A DNA stretch of 64,000 nt, taken from NCBI RefSeq assembly GCF_027706845.1, contig NZ_JAQGCZ010000003.1, positions 434,001 through 498,000 on the forward strand, given 5' to 3'. The DNA is from Mycolicibacterium sp. BiH015. GTDB lineage: Bacteria > Actinomycetota > Actinomycetes > Mycobacteriales > Mycobacteriaceae. This document shows, piece after piece, positions 26,562 through 36,459 of this stretch (positions are counted from its first letter, which is position 1; every line of letters begins with the position of its first letter). Below the pieces are notes generated by a model. It was not told where the DNA came from. It saw only the letters and a list, made by a program, of their open reading frames with translations, and made no database searches. Both the position numbers and the translations under genes were made by a program.

Positions 26562-27761
26562 ATGGCAGCAATCACCATGCGCAACATCGTCAAGAAGTAC
26601 GGCGACGGTTATCCCGCCGTCAACGACGTCAGCCTGGACATCGCCGACGGCGAGTTCATGATTCTGGTCGGTCCGTCCGGATGCGGGAAGTCGACGCTGT
26701 TGCGGATGATCGTCGGCCTCGAGGACATCACCTCCGGGGACATGGTCATCGGCGACCAGCGGGTCAACGACAAGGCGCCGCGCGACCGCAACCTCGCGAT
26801 GGTGTTCCAGAACTACGCCCTGTACCCACACCTGACGGTGTTCGAGAACATCGCCTTTCCGCTGCGCCTGTCCGGCAAGCTGTCTGACGAGGAGATCCGC
26901 CAGCGGGTCGACGAGGCCGCCAAGACACTCGAGCTCGGCGAGCACCTGGACCGCAAGCCGGCCAACCTGTCCGGTGGTCAGCGTCAGCGGGTGGCGATGG
27001 GGCGCGCCATCGTGCGCGAGGCCGACGCATTCCTGTTCGACGAGCCGCTGTCCAACCTGGACGCCAAGCTGCGCGGCCAGATGCGCACCGAAATCCTGCG
27101 GCTGCAGCGCAAACTCGGTGTCACCACGGTGTACGTCACCCACGATCAGACCGAGGCAATGACGCTGGGCGATCGGGTTGCGGTGCTCAAAAAGGGTGTG
27201 CTGCAACAGGTCGCGAGCCCACGTGAGCTCTACGACCAACCGGTGAACCTGTTCGTCGCCGGCTTCATCGGCTCCCCGCCGATGAACTTCGTGCCCGCCC
27301 AGGTGCGTGGCGACGAGATCGAGTTGCCGTTCGTGAAGGTCCCGTTGCGCGACGAATGGCGGGGCGCCGTGGAGGACGGAAAGATCTACATCGCCGGCAT
27401 CCGCCCCGGAGCGTTCGAGGACGCGGAGTTCGTCGACCAGGAGAAGCGTTCGCGCGGAGTCACATTCGACGTCACCATCGATGTGACGGAATGGCTGGGC
27501 AACGAGCAGTATGCCTTCGTGCCGTTCGAGGCCTCCACAGAGATCGCCGGCCAGCTCGCCGAGCTGGCCAACGACCTCGACAGCGAGCAGTTGCGTACGC
27601 AGATCTGCGTCGAACTCGACCCACTCAGCCGCGTGCGGTCAGGGGACAAGGCCACGCTGTGGCTCGATGCCGAGCGACTGCACCTGTTCGACCCGCAGTC
27701 GGGCGACAATCTCACCCGCGTCGTGGAGTCGCAGGGGCGGCACGCGGCAGCCGCCGGCTAG
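26562..27761 (+). CDS. Sugar ABC transporter ATP-binding protein (SugC/MsmK/UgpC type)
   Basis: A 399-residue ATPase with Walker A GPSGCGKST, Q-loop FQNYALYPH, signature LSGGQRQRVAMGRA, Walker B FLFDEPLSNLD and switch VTHDQTEAM, followed by a regulatory TOBE/OB C-terminal region (about 240-390) as in MalK-like proteins. It powers the permease pair. Such ATPases can serve more than one sugar importer. Confidence 0.94.
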   Translation: MAAITMRNIVKKYGDGYPAVNDVSLDIADGEFMILVGPSGCGKSTLLRMIVGLEDITSGDMVIGDQRVNDKAPRDRNLAMVFQNYALYPHLTVFENIAFPLRLSGKLSDEEIRQRVDEAAKTLELGEHLDRKPANLSGGQRQRVAMGRAIVREADAFLFDEPLSNLDAKLRGQMRTEILRLQRKLGVTTVYVTHDQTEAMTLGDRVAVLKKGVLQQVASPRELYDQPVNLFVAGFIGSPPMNFVPAQVRGDEIELPFVKVPLRDEWRGAVEDGKIYIAGIRPGAFEDAEFVDQEKRSRGVTFDVTIDVTEWLGNEQYAFVPFEASTEIAGQLAELANDLDSEQLRTQICVELDPLSRVRSGDKATLWLDAERLHLFDPQSGDNLTRVVESQGRHAAAAG

Positions 27762-27794
27762 CCGACGGTCACACCCGGCGACGCCAGAACCAGC

Positions 27795-29063
27795 ATGGCC
27801 GCTCCCGAACTGCGGCTGCGGGCTCCGTGCCCGGGACTGCTCGCGTTGCCGTGGGATCGGCCGCTTGTCGAATGGGCGGCGCCCGAGGTCGGGCTGCGCG
27901 ATCTCGCGGTGGGACCGAGTAGACACCTGGTGAAGTTCGTCGACTCCGATGGCGAGTTGTGGGCGCTCAAGGAGCTGCCACCGCGTATCGCCGCACGTGA
28001 ATACGAGGTGCTGAGTCGACTGGAGGAGATGGGCCTCAACGCGGTCCGGCCGGCGGGCCTGGTCTACCAGCCTGACTTCGACACGTCGATTCTGCTGACC
28101 CGTTATCTGGTCGGATCATGGCAGTACCGGCGGCTGTTCATGCGCCTGCCACCTGATGCCCCCAAACACCGCGCGCGGTTGTTCGACGCGATGGCCACAC
28201 TGCTGGTGGAGCTCCACCGGTACGGGGTGTTCTGGGGCGATTGCTCACTGGCCAACACCTTGTTCTCCCGGGACGGCCAGGTGCTCCAGGCGTTCCTCGT
28301 CGACGCCGAGACCAGTGAGATCCATCCCAGCCTGTCCGACGGACAGCGCACCCAGGACATCGACATCACCGTGGAGAATGTCGCCGCGGGGTTGCTCGAC
28401 CTCGCGGCCAAGCTCGAAAGGCCGGATCTGGAATCGGGTTTCATCACCGAAGCTCTCGGCATCCGCAGACGGTACGAAGGACTCTGGGACCTGCTGCATT
28501 CGAAGCCGACATTCGGTTTCGCCGACCGCTACCGCGTGGAGGGAACCATCCGCAAGCTCAACGAGCTGGGTTTCGCGGTCGACGAGGTGTCGTTGCAGCC
28601 GGTCCGCGCCGGTGCGGACGAGCTGCGCCTGCATGTGACGGTCGGCGACCGCCGTTATCACGCAACGCAGTTGCGCAAGCTGACGGGTCTCGACGTCGGC
28701 GAGGGGCAGGCGCGCATTCTCCTCGGCGATCTGCACGCCTATCAAGCCCAGCTCTGCCGCGAATCGGGGCACGATGTCGACGACAAGACCGCCGCTGCGC
28801 TCTGGGTGATGGAGGTCGCCACTCCGACGATGCACCGCGCCCACGCCGCGGTCGGCGCGACGGGGACGCCGATCCAGGCGTACTGCGATCTGCTCGAAGT
28901 GCGGTGGCTGCTGTCCGAGCGTGCCGGGCACGACGTCGGAACCGAGCGTGCTCTACAGGCGTTGGCCCGCAAGGTCGTGCCGTCGGAGTCAGCCGCCCAG
29001 CTTGTGGTCGTCGAGGATCCGACCGAGCCGTTCTCGGTGCTCGACGACGTTCACGATGATTAG
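27795..29063 (+). CDS. DUF4032 protein with RIO/lipopolysaccharide-kinase-like fold
   Basis: A 422-residue soluble protein. The N-terminal half looks like a small-molecule or protein kinase: HLVKFVDSDGELWALKELP holds a candidate ATP-binding lysine, and YGVFWGDCSLANTLF resembles the catalytic loop of RIO or LPS kinases, followed by a metal-binding-like FLVDAETSE. The C-terminal half is the DUF4032 region. Substrate unknown. It begins 33 bases after the sugar ATPase gene, so it may share the transcript. Confidence 0.7.
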   Translation: MAAPELRLRAPCPGLLALPWDRPLVEWAAPEVGLRDLAVGPSRHLVKFVDSDGELWALKELPPRIAAREYEVLSRLEEMGLNAVRPAGLVYQPDFDTSILLTRYLVGSWQYRRLFMRLPPDAPKHRARLFDAMATLLVELHRYGVFWGDCSLANTLFSRDGQVLQAFLVDAETSEIHPSLSDGQRTQDIDITVENVAAGLLDLAAKLERPDLESGFITEALGIRRRYEGLWDLLHSKPTFGFADRYRVEGTIRKLNELGFAVDEVSLQPVRAGADELRLHVTVGDRRYHATQLRKLTGLDVGEGQARILLGDLHAYQAQLCRESGHDVDDKTAAALWVMEVATPTMHRAHAAVGATGTPIQAYCDLLEVRWLLSERAGHDVGTERALQALARKVVPSESAAQLVVVEDPTEPFSVLDDVHDD

Positions 29064-29155
29064 GGCTTCACGTCGCACGCCCCCGGCCGCAGACCGATGA
29101 CCGGCCCGCGAAATCGGATAGAGCTGGCAATCTGAACCGCTCACATGGTTGTATT

Positions 29156-29179
29156 GGCATATATCTGCCGCACATGCGG
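29156..29179. promoter_or_regulatory. Overlapping inverted repeats upstream of the molybdate operon
   Basis: GGCA-TATATC-TGCC (29156-29169) overlaps CCGCA-CA-TGCGG (29168-29179). They lie 23-46 bases before the start of the HTH-Mop regulator gene, in a 138-base intergenic stretch, and could be its own operator. The TATATA-like centre recalls ModE sites, but the match is loose. Confidence 0.35.
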
Positions 29180-29201
29180 AACACAGCCAAGAGGAGCCAG
29201 G

Positions 29202-29606
29202 ATGCCCGCGATTCGGGTCAGAGACGCCGCCATCCTGCTCGGCGTCAGCGATGACACCGTGCGGCGCTGGATCGACAGCGGCAGCCTGCCCGCCACCAAA
29301 GACGACTCCGGGAGGAAGGTGATCGACGGCAAGGCACTCGCGCAATTCGCCCGCGACCACGCAGCACCGCCGCCCGATCCGCTCGGCGGGGGCAGTTCAG
29401 CCCGCAATCGACTGGTCGGCCTGGTCACGAAGGTCACTTCCGACAAGGTCATGAGCGAAGTGCAGATGCAGTGCGGTCCGTTCACCGTGGTTTCGTTGAT
29501 GAGCACCGAATCGTCACGGCAGCTCGGCCTCGAGCCCGGCGTCATCGCCGTCGCGGTGGTCAAGGCGACGACCGTCATCATCGAAACACCAGAAGCAACG
29601 TCGTGA
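29202..29606 (+). CDS. HTH-Mop molybdate-responsive regulator
   Basis: A 134-residue protein: residues 1-50 form a MerR/excisionase-like helix-turn-helix (RVRDAAILLGVSDDTVRRWID), and residues 65-134 a single Mop/TOBE domain (SARNRLVGLVTKVTSDKVMSEV) that binds molybdate. It is a short ModE-like sensor, probably controlling the modABC genes it precedes. The ATG at 29202 is supported by GAGGAG at 29191-29196; an upstream start at 29145 is unlikely. Overlaps modA by four bases. Confidence 0.85.
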   Translation: MPAIRVRDAAILLGVSDDTVRRWIDSGSLPATKDDSGRKVIDGKALAQFARDHAAPPPDPLGGGSSARNRLVGLVTKVTSDKVMSEVQMQCGPFTVVSLMSTESSRQLGLEPGVIAVAVVKATTVIIETPEATS

Positions 29607-30364
29607 AGCGACTGCCCCGCTTCATCGCGGCTCTGAGTCTCGCTGCCGTCGCGGTGGGATGTACACCGACTGAACAAGATTCGAGCACCGCCGACAGGGT
29701 GACGGTATTCGCCGCAGCGTCGCTGAAGTCCACGTTCACCGAACTCGGCGCACAGTTCGAGAAGGACAACCCGGGGACGACGGTGACCTTCAACTTCGCG
29801 GGATCCTCCGACCTCGTCGCTCAACTCTCGCAGGGCGCGCCGGCCGACGTCTTCGCCTCGGCCGATGCCGCGAACATGACGAAAGCCGTCGATGCCGGTC
29901 TCATCGACGGGGAGCCTGTCGATTTCGCCACCAACACCCTCACGATCGTCACGCCGCCGGGGAATCCGAAAGGCATCGCGTCTTTTGCCGACCTGGCCAC
30001 GCCTGGCAACCAGGTGGTCGTCTGCGCACCGCGGGTCCCGTGCGGCTCGGCGGCCGAGAAGATCGAAAAGGCAACAGGTGTGACGCTGGCTCCGGTGAGT
30101 GAGGAGTCGGCCGTCACCGATGTGCTCGGCAAAGTCATCTCGGGACAAGCCGATGCCGGCCTCGTGTACGTGACCGATGCGGCGGGTGCCGGCGACGAGG
30201 TCACCGTGGTCCCGTTCCCCGAATCCTCCTCTGCGGTCAACACCTACCCCATCGCCGTGCTACGCGGGTCGGCCGATCCCACCCATGCGGAGAAGTTCGT
30301 CGAGCTGGTTACGGGTCCGCGGGGGCGGGACGTGCTGTCGGCAGCGGGTTTCGCCGCACCGTGA
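29603..30364 (+). CDS. modA: Molybdate ABC transporter substrate-binding lipoprotein
   Basis: A 253-residue lipoprotein with lipobox AVAVGC (Cys20) and the ModA fold: [17 protein letters not shown] with the oxyanion-binding serines, [26 protein letters not shown], and [14 protein letters not shown]. It captures molybdate or tungstate outside the membrane. GTG start in a four-base overlap with the regulator, and four-base overlap with modB. Confidence 0.94.
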   Translation: MKRLPRFIAALSLAAVAVGCTPTEQDSSTADRVTVFAAASLKSTFTELGAQFEKDNPGTTVTFNFAGSSDLVAQLSQGAPADVFASADAANMTKAVDAGLIDGEPVDFATNTLTIVTPPGNPKGIASFADLATPGNQVVVCAPRVPCGSAAEKIEKATGVTLAPVSEESAVTDVLGKVISGQADAGLVYVTDAAGAGDEVTVVPFPESSSAVNTYPIAVLRGSADPTHAEKFVELVTGPRGRDVLSAAGFAAP

Positions 30365-31170
30365 CCGCGCGTCGTCCCGGCGGGCGCATCCAGGTCGGAG
30401 TACCGGGCTGGGTCTACCTGCCCGCCGCAGTAGGCGCTCTGTTCATCATTACTCCCCTGGCGGCGATCCTCCTCAGGATCGACTGGCCCAATTTCGTCCC
30501 GCTCGTCACGTCCGAATCCTCCCGCGCTGCTCTGTTTTTGAGTCTGCAGACGGCGGCGGCCAGTACCGCGTTATGTGTGTTGCTCGGCGTACCGATGGCC
30601 CTGGTGCTCGCCCGCAGGGACTTTCGCGGCCGGTCGCTGCTGCGGGCTATCGTGCTTCTTCCGCTGGTGCTGCCGCCCGTGGTCGGCGGAATTGCGCTTC
30701 TGTACACCTTCGGCAGGCAGGGCCTTCTCGGACGTCACCTGGAGGTCCTGGGTCTGCGGGTCGCCTTTTCCACGACCGCGGTGGTGCTGGCGCAATCCTT
30801 TGTTTCGCTTCCCTTTCTGGTGGTCAGCCTCGAAGGTGCGCTGCGTTCTGCAGGTGCTGGATACGACCACATCGCTGCGACACTGGGCGCCAGACCGACC
30901 ACCGTTTTGCGAACCATCACACTGCCGCTGGTGCTCCCGGGCATCATCTCCGGCACGGTGCTCGCGTTCGCGCGGTCGCTCGGCGAGTTCGGCGCGACGC
31001 TGACGTTCGCCGGATCGCTTCAGGGCGTCACCCGAACCTTGCCGCTGGAGATCTATCTGCAGCGCGAAACCGATGCGGACGCAGCCGTTGCCCTGTCGTT
31101 GTTGCTCATCGTGGTTGCGGCACTGATTGTCTTCGCGACAGCGAGTAGACGGCTGACGGGAACGCTGTGA
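30361..31170 (+). CDS. modB: Molybdate ABC transporter permease
   Basis: A 269-residue membrane protein with about five or six helices. The EAA-type loop is seen around [17 protein letters not shown] and [12 protein letters not shown], and [13 protein letters not shown] is the characteristic ModB/CysT motif. GTG start overlapping modA, stop overlapping modC. Confidence 0.94.
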   Translation: MTARRPGGRIQVGVPGWVYLPAAVGALFIITPLAAILLRIDWPNFVPLVTSESSRAALFLSLQTAAASTALCVLLGVPMALVLARRDFRGRSLLRAIVLLPLVLPPVVGGIALLYTFGRQGLLGRHLEVLGLRVAFSTTAVVLAQSFVSLPFLVVSLEGALRSAGAGYDHIAATLGARPTTVLRTITLPLVLPGIISGTVLAFARSLGEFGATLTFAGSLQGVTRTLPLEIYLQRETDADAAVALSLLLIVVAALIVFATASRRLTGTL

Positions 31171-32258
31171 GCGGCCTTCACGTACGGGCAAAACTCGCCG
31201 CGCGCGGTGTCGACCTCGACGTCACCGTCGGCGACGGCGAGGTGCTGGCCGTGCTGGGGCCGAACGGAGCCGGGAAGTCCACGCTGTTGTCGCTCGTGGC
31301 CGGCCTGCTTCGCCCCGACGACGGACGGGTCGTGTTGGGCGGGACAATCGTCACCGACACCGGGTCGGGGACGTTCGTGCCTGCACACGCCCGGGGGGTG
31401 GCGTTGCTCAGTCAGGAAGCGATGCTGTTCCCGCACATGACCGTCAGCGCGAACGTTGCCTACGCGCCACGCTGTAAAGGTCAGTCGCGCAGCGCTTCCC
31501 GCGCTACCGCCCGGCGGTGGCTGGACGCCGTCGACGCCACCGACCTCGCAGATCGCAAACCCGCGGAGCTGTCGGGTGGACAGGCCCAGCGGGTCGCCGT
31601 CGCTCGTGCGCTGGCCGCCGACCCGCATGTGCTGCTGCTCGATGAGCCCATGGCGGCACTCGACGTCACCGCCGCTCCCGCGCTGCGGCGTCTGCTACGC
31701 GATATCCTGCGCGGCCAGGGCAGGACGGCGATCATCGTCACGCACGATCTCCTGGATGCGCTGGCCATCGCCGACAAGGTCATCGTCATCGAGGATGGCC
31801 AGGTGGTCGAGAGCGGTCCGTCTCGTGCCGTGCTGACGACACCGCGCAGCGCCTTCGCGGCCCGCATCGCAGGGGTCAACCTGATTCCCGGCATCGTGAC
31901 CGCACCCGGCGTCATCCGCACGGCGTGGGGTACCGAGATCTTCGGCGCGGGTGACCTTTCAGCTGGGACGCCTGCTATCGCGCTGTTCCAGCCCAGTGCC
32001 GTCGCCGTCCATCTGGTTGCGCCGCACGGCAGTCCGCGCAACGTCATCGCCGTGACGGTCGGTGAGATCGACGTCAAGGGCACGGTGGTGCGCGTCCGTG
32101 GCGTGGATCAACCCGACGGCGGAGCCGGGCTCGCAGCCGATGTCACGGCCGCCGCTGTCGCCGACCTCGATCTCGCGCCGGGCCGTTCGGTCTATTTCGT
32201 GGTCAAGGCGCAGGAGGTGGGAATCCATGCGGCCCTGCCGAAGTCGCAGGCGCGGTAA
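31167..32258 (+). CDS. modC: Molybdate ABC transporter ATP-binding protein
   Basis: A 363-residue ATPase with [35 protein letters not shown] and VTHDLLDAL, and a C-terminal Mop/TOBE domain (about 290-360) that senses molybdate. It energises ModB. The stop lies eight bases from the converging AAA-LuxR stop. Molybdate is needed for molybdopterin enzymes such as nitrate reductase or CO dehydrogenase-type proteins. Confidence 0.94.
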   Translation: MSGLHVRAKLAARGVDLDVTVGDGEVLAVLGPNGAGKSTLLSLVAGLLRPDDGRVVLGGTIVTDTGSGTFVPAHARGVALLSQEAMLFPHMTVSANVAYAPRCKGQSRSASRATARRWLDAVDATDLADRKPAELSGGQAQRVAVARALAADPHVLLLDEPMAALDVTAAPALRRLLRDILRGQGRTAIIVTHDLLDALAIADKVIVIEDGQVVESGPSRAVLTTPRSAFAARIAGVNLIPGIVTAPGVIRTAWGTEIFGAGDLSAGTPAIALFQPSAVAVHLVAPHGSPRNVIAVTVGEIDVKGTVVRVRGVDQPDGGAGLAADVTAAAVADLDLAPGRSVYFVVKAQEVGIHAALPKSQAR

Positions 32259-32266
32259 AGTCTGTC

Positions 32267-34888
32267 TTAATCCGCCGCCGGTGGCAGCGGCTTCATCAGC
32301 GCCGCAAGCTCCTCCCGCGTGCTGACGCCGGTTTTCTGCATGGCCTTATAAACATGTCCCTCGACGGTACGGGTGGACACCACCAGCTTTGCGGCGATCT
32401 CCCGGTTGAGCAATCCGTGGCCGACCAGGATCGCCACCTCCCGCTCCCGTTCAGTCAGCGGCAGCTTGCTGCCTGCCCATGCCAGCGCGGGGGTCTGCGC
32501 GCCGCCGCACCGTATCGCGAGTTCGTCGGCCCTCGAAGCACTTCCGTAGGCCGACCCGCGCAGGTCGTCGCGCCGATAGGCGACCGCTGCGTGCGCCGCT
32601 GCATCCAGCGCGGCGACGAGGTCGCCGAGTTTCTCGAACTCTTCGGACACCGCGGCCAATTCGGCGGCGTCTCCGGCGGCCAGCGCGTCGGCGAATCGGC
32701 CGGCAAGCGATGCGCGTGGCCCTTCGACGAGCGCGGCCAGCTCGCGTAGCCGAGGACCGTGGGTTCGGTCCCCGAATTGTGTCGCGGTCTGCAGGCACAT
32801 CACTTCTGCGGCGTACTGTCCGTGCGCTGCAGCCGTTTGGGCAGATCTGTTCAGAATTCGGATCCCCTCGCTGACCGCGCCCTGCCCTGCGGCTACCCAT
32901 GCATGGGCGAGGCCGAATTCGATGTTCAGCGCACGGAAGGGCCGCCGCAGGTTCTGCAGTGAGGTAAGTAGTTTGGCGGCCTCCTCGATCTTGCCGCTGA
33001 TGGCCAGGGCCACGGCGGCCGAGATCCGGTAGCGGTATCCCCAGCCGATAGCGTGGCCGGACGCCGCGAGTGCTGCCGACGACTGCTGCAACATTGCGGC
33101 CGCCGCGGTGAGCCGCCCTGCCCCGAGCGCTCCACGACCGGCGATTGCGATACCGAGCAGGTGAGCGGTCCCCGGCAAGTCGGCCGCGTGTCGACACTCG
33201 CTGGCGGCCAGCACGTCCGCGTCTTCGACCCGCCCGGACAACAGCAGGGCGCCGACGCGAGCGTCGGCGATGTTGAACCGCATGTGGGGGGCCTCGGAGC
33301 TGCGGACGATCCGGATTCCGGCGTCGGCGATATCTTCCGCCGCCGACAGTGCGCCGGCGTCACCGTGGATGTTCGCAAGCACCCACGCGGCTTCGGCGGC
33401 AATGACCGGCGGGAGGTCCCCCAGCGCAAGATCCTGGGCCACCTCCAATGCCATCTCGGGGCGGTCCGTGGCGAAACTGTGCACTGCACGGATCGCGTCC
33501 ATGCAGCGGCGTGCGAGGCCGTCCGTCAGGCGCGTCGCGGCGCCGATGATGTCTGCGGCCCGGTCCGGTTCCGCCAGTGCCCACAGCATGTTGCTGGCAC
33601 GGAAGAACGTGAACCGGGCGAAATCCTCGTCCTGCAACTGGTCGGCGTGGACTGACGAGAGCACCTCTTCGGCGGATTCCCCACAGCCCATCCAGGACAG
33701 CGCATGGGCTTGGATGAATTTTGCCTCGGCGCGCGGTGATACTCGACTGGCCGCTTCGGCGAGGCGGTTCGCCAGCGGTAGATCGGCAATGCAGATGGCG
33801 CCGCGCGCGGCCCTGATCAAGACGTCAGCGTCCAGGTCCAGATCCGAGTCGAGGCTCAATGCTGCGCGCCGCACCAGGACTCGCGCGTCGTCGCGGTTGT
33901 GGGCGGCTGCGAGTTCGGTGGCCACCGCGCCGCGAAGTCGCCGCAATCTCGTCGGCGCCGCCCGACTGCGGCGCACCTCGCCGTAGAGGGGATGCGCCAG
34001 GCGGACGTCGATCGTGACACCGGTGTCCTCGACGAGGATCAAGCCGAGCACGTCGGCGTCCTCGATCGCCTTCGGTTCTGTGATGCGCTGCAGCGCAGCG
34101 AGTTCGATCGGCTCACCGATTGCGAGCACATCGATGACGGTGGCGACTTCCGGTGGCAAAGCCCCGATGCGGGAATCAATCAGCTCCATGAGAGTATGCG
34201 GAACACTAAGCCCGCCGGCCCAACGCCATTGGCCACCGTGGGATTCAAGGCGGCCTTCCGCAACCTCCTGCTCGACGATGTGGCGCAAGTACAACACATT
34301 GCCTCGCGTCAGCGCATAGAGGCGCGCAGCGGTGTCGACATCGAGGGGTCCTTCGAGGCTCCGCGTCAATAGCGATGTGGTGTCCTCGCGGTCCAGCGGA
34401 GGCAATTCGAGCCAGTCGAAGAGGGAAGACTTGAACAGCTCGGTCGCCCCGTCGGGCACGCTTTCGCCGTCGCGCAGCGTCAAGACCATCTTGGCAATGC
34501 CTCGCTGGGCGATCTGCTGCAGGACGAACATCGACATGTCGTCGAGCAGGTGTGCGTCGTCGACTCCGATGACGACAGGACCCGCCTTCGCTGCGGCAGT
34601 CATTGATTCGATCACTCCGCACACCAGTTGCAGCCCGTGGGCGACCGCCGGGTCGGCCCACTCCGCCATCGCTCCGAGCGGCAGACCCCGTCCGGCCGAG
34701 GTGCCGACGACCCAGCGGGTGGCAGAGCCACGGGCCGCCGCGGCGTCCAGAGCTTCCGCGGCGACCCGACTCTTGCCGACACCGGCCGGGCCGGAGATCA
34801 CGATGCCGCGGGTGTGAGGCGCTGACAGCGAAGTCTCGATGAGCCGCATCTCTCGTTCGCGGCCCACCAAGGGCCACGTCAACCGCAT
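32267..34888 (-). CDS. Large AAA/STAND-type LuxR-family transcriptional regulator
   Basis: An 873-residue regulator: N-terminal AAA domain (Walker A GPAGVGKS near residue 35, Walker B VVIGVDDAH near 105), a long helical middle region of tetratricopeptide character (about 330-780), and a C-terminal LuxR HTH (LTEREREVAILVGHGLLNREIA). Such MalT/LAL-like proteins bind an inducer and ATP before activating promoters. The ATG at 34888 is chosen because AGGA lies seven bases before it; a GTG at 34894 is too close to that site. It is divergent from the 10-gene signalling array, with an inverted repeat between them, so it is a candidate regulator of that array. Confidence 0.85.
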   Translation of the reverse strand: MRLTWPLVGREREMRLIETSLSAPHTRGIVISGPAGVGKSRVAAEALDAAAARGSATRWVVGTSAGRGLPLGAMAEWADPAVAHGLQLVCGVIESMTAAAKAGPVVIGVDDAHLLDDMSMFVLQQIAQRGIAKMVLTLRDGESVPDGATELFKSSLFDWLELPPLDREDTTSLLTRSLEGPLDVDTAARLYALTRGNVLYLRHIVEQEVAEGRLESHGGQWRWAGGLSVPHTLMELIDSRIGALPPEVATVIDVLAIGEPIELAALQRITEPKAIEDADVLGLILVEDTGVTIDVRLAHPLYGEVRRSRAAPTRLRRLRGAVATELAAAHNRDDARVLVRRAALSLDSDLDLDADVLIRAARGAICIADLPLANRLAEAASRVSPRAEAKFIQAHALSWMGCGESAEEVLSSVHADQLQDEDFARFTFFRASNMLWALAEPDRAADIIGAATRLTDGLARRCMDAIRAVHSFATDRPEMALEVAQDLALGDLPPVIAAEAAWVLANIHGDAGALSAAEDIADAGIRIVRSSEAPHMRFNIADARVGALLLSGRVEDADVLAASECRHAADLPGTAHLLGIAIAGRGALGAGRLTAAAAMLQQSSAALAASGHAIGWGYRYRISAAVALAISGKIEEAAKLLTSLQNLRRPFRALNIEFGLAHAWVAAGQGAVSEGIRILNRSAQTAAAHGQYAAEVMCLQTATQFGDRTHGPRLRELAALVEGPRASLAGRFADALAAGDAAELAAVSEEFEKLGDLVAALDAAAHAAVAYRRDDLRGSAYGSASRADELAIRCGGAQTPALAWAGSKLPLTEREREVAILVGHGLLNREIAAKLVVSTRTVEGHVYKAMQKTGVSTREELAALMKPLPPAAD

Positions 34889-35196
34889 CGGCACATCCTA
34901 AATCAGCAGGTACAAGCCTCGCAGGACAAGTGCGAGGCCGATTGGGACTCCGGACCCGCGAACGCGGGTAGTGGTGCGCCCAGAAATCGGCTCACACCAG
35001 TAGTTCACTACTTGTGTAAACCCTGCGCGGCGGAGCGATGATGGATCCGTCCTGTCCAGCGACGACCCGGGGGCGAGGTGAGTTCGGTGACGAATCTACG
35101 GCGATCGCTTGAACGGTCACCGGCGGGCTTCGGTGCTCAAAGTCTTTTCACATTCAATTACTCTGTGGTGCAGAGCCTTTCGGCGCGCGGTGGTGA
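34889..35196. other. Divergent intergenic region, 308 bp
   Basis: Control region between the AAA-LuxR gene and the signalling array. It contains no supported gene; a frame at 35109 is short and lacks a ribosome-binding site. The main feature is the 24-bp inverted repeat at 34994-35017. No clear SigA or SigF promoter hexamers could be placed with confidence. Confidence 0.6.
34994..35017. promoter_or_regulatory. 11-bp inverted repeat, candidate operator
   Basis: Arms ACACCAGTAGT and ACTACTTGTGT are complementary at 10 of 11 positions with a two-base spacer (TC). It lies 106 bases upstream of the AAA-LuxR start and about 180 bases upstream of the GlnX-like start. The symmetry fits a dimeric regulator such as the divergent LuxR protein. 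Confidence 0.5.
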
Positions 35197-36459
35197 GTGC
35201 TCGTGAGCGCCGTGACGTCTGCCCGGCGGACGATACCGTCATTGCGGCGGTTCTCCCGCACGACACCCGGTGTTGTGGTTTTCATTGGCTGCGCCGTCGC
35301 GCTGTCTTGCGTGTTCGCCGGCGTTGTGTGCGCCACAGATCTTGGCGGGCGGGTTGCCGCACATGACAGGGTCCTTGAGCGCTCCGAACCGTTCGCGTTT
35401 GCGGCCCAGAACCTGTACGCGGCGTTGTCGGAAGCCGATGCCGCGGCTGCATCGGCGTTCTTGTCCGGTGGCATCCAGACACCGACGATGCGCGACCGCT
35501 ACCGGCGGGCCATCGCGGCGGCAACGGCGGCGCTCACCGACGTCACCGCGGGAGCAACCGACGCTCAGATGCGAGACGCCGCAGCGATCATCACCGCGCA
35601 ACTGGCGACCTATACCGGGCTCGTGGAAGCCGCCCGCGCCAACAACATTCAGGGGTTTCCGGTGGGCTCGGCGTATCAGCGCGAGGCGTCGACATTGATG
35701 CAGACAGAGTTGCTGCCCGGGGCCCAGAGAATCCTGGCGCATGACCTGGACGCGGTCGAAAGGGATCGTCGCGCAGTCGGCTCCCCCGGCTGGCCGAGCA
35801 TCGTCATGCTCGGTGGCGTGCTGTGCCTGATCGCCATTAGTTCCTGGATCTTGCTGCGGCGCACGAACCGTCGATTCAACATCGGACTCATCCTCGCGGT
35901 CGTGCTGGCCGCCTTGGCTGCGGTGTGGATCGTCGCAGTGACGCGGCTGTCCGCCGCCGAGCTCGAGACCAGCCGCAGCGAGGGCACAATACGGATCGAA
36001 CAATTGGCGAGGGCGCGAATTCTCGCGCAACAGACGCGCACGGTTGAGATTCTGCAGCTGATCGACCGCGGGGACATCACCAGCAGTGAGACCGACTTTC
36101 AGACACGCATCGACGAACTTCAGCGCACCCTCGATGACGGCCCACAGGCGACACTCGAGGGCATCGACCGGTGGAGGGCCAGCCACGGCAAGCATGTCGT
36201 GGCCTACACGAGCGGCGATTACCTCGGCGCGGTCGCCATCGCGATCGGTCCCGACCCTGCCGCCTCCGCCGCCCAGTTCGGAACCGTCGAGGATTCTCTG
36301 GCAGAAGAGATCCAACGCACTCGCGCCGTGCTGCGTGAGCATGTCGCCGCCGCAGGCGGCTATCTCGCGTGGAGCCCGGCCGGCGTGCTCGTTCTGCTGG
36401 GCCTCGCCGGTACCGCGGCGATCGTCGGACTGTGGCCTCGACTCAAGGAGTTCCTGTGA
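35197..36459 (+). CDS. GlnX-like four-helix membrane sensor
   Basis: A 420-residue membrane protein with predicted helices near 27-47, 201-221, 228-250 and 392-412. Two extracytoplasmic helical domains (48-200 and 251-391) sit between helices 1-2 and 3-4, so it looks like two fused sensor halves. Topology, size and position before a GlnH-like lipoprotein and a PknG-like kinase match GlnX (Rv0412c), which in M. tuberculosis passes an amino-acid signal from GlnH to PknG. GTG starts at 35197, 35203 and 35212 are all possible. First gene of the array; its stop overlaps the next start (GTGA). Confidence 0.75.
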   Translation: MLVSAVTSARRTIPSLRRFSRTTPGVVVFIGCAVALSCVFAGVVCATDLGGRVAAHDRVLERSEPFAFAAQNLYAALSEADAAAASAFLSGGIQTPTMRDRYRRAIAAATAALTDVTAGATDAQMRDAAAIITAQLATYTGLVEAARANNIQGFPVGSAYQREASTLMQTELLPGAQRILAHDLDAVERDRRAVGSPGWPSIVMLGGVLCLIAISSWILLRRTNRRFNIGLILAVVLAALAAVWIVAVTRLSAAELETSRSEGTIRIEQLARARILAQQTRTVEILQLIDRGDITSSETDFQTRIDELQRTLDDGPQATLEGIDRWRASHGKHVVAYTSGDYLGAVAIAIGPDPAASAAQFGTVEDSLAEEIQRTRAVLREHVAAAGGYLAWSPAGVLVLLGLAGTAAIVGLWPRLKEFL

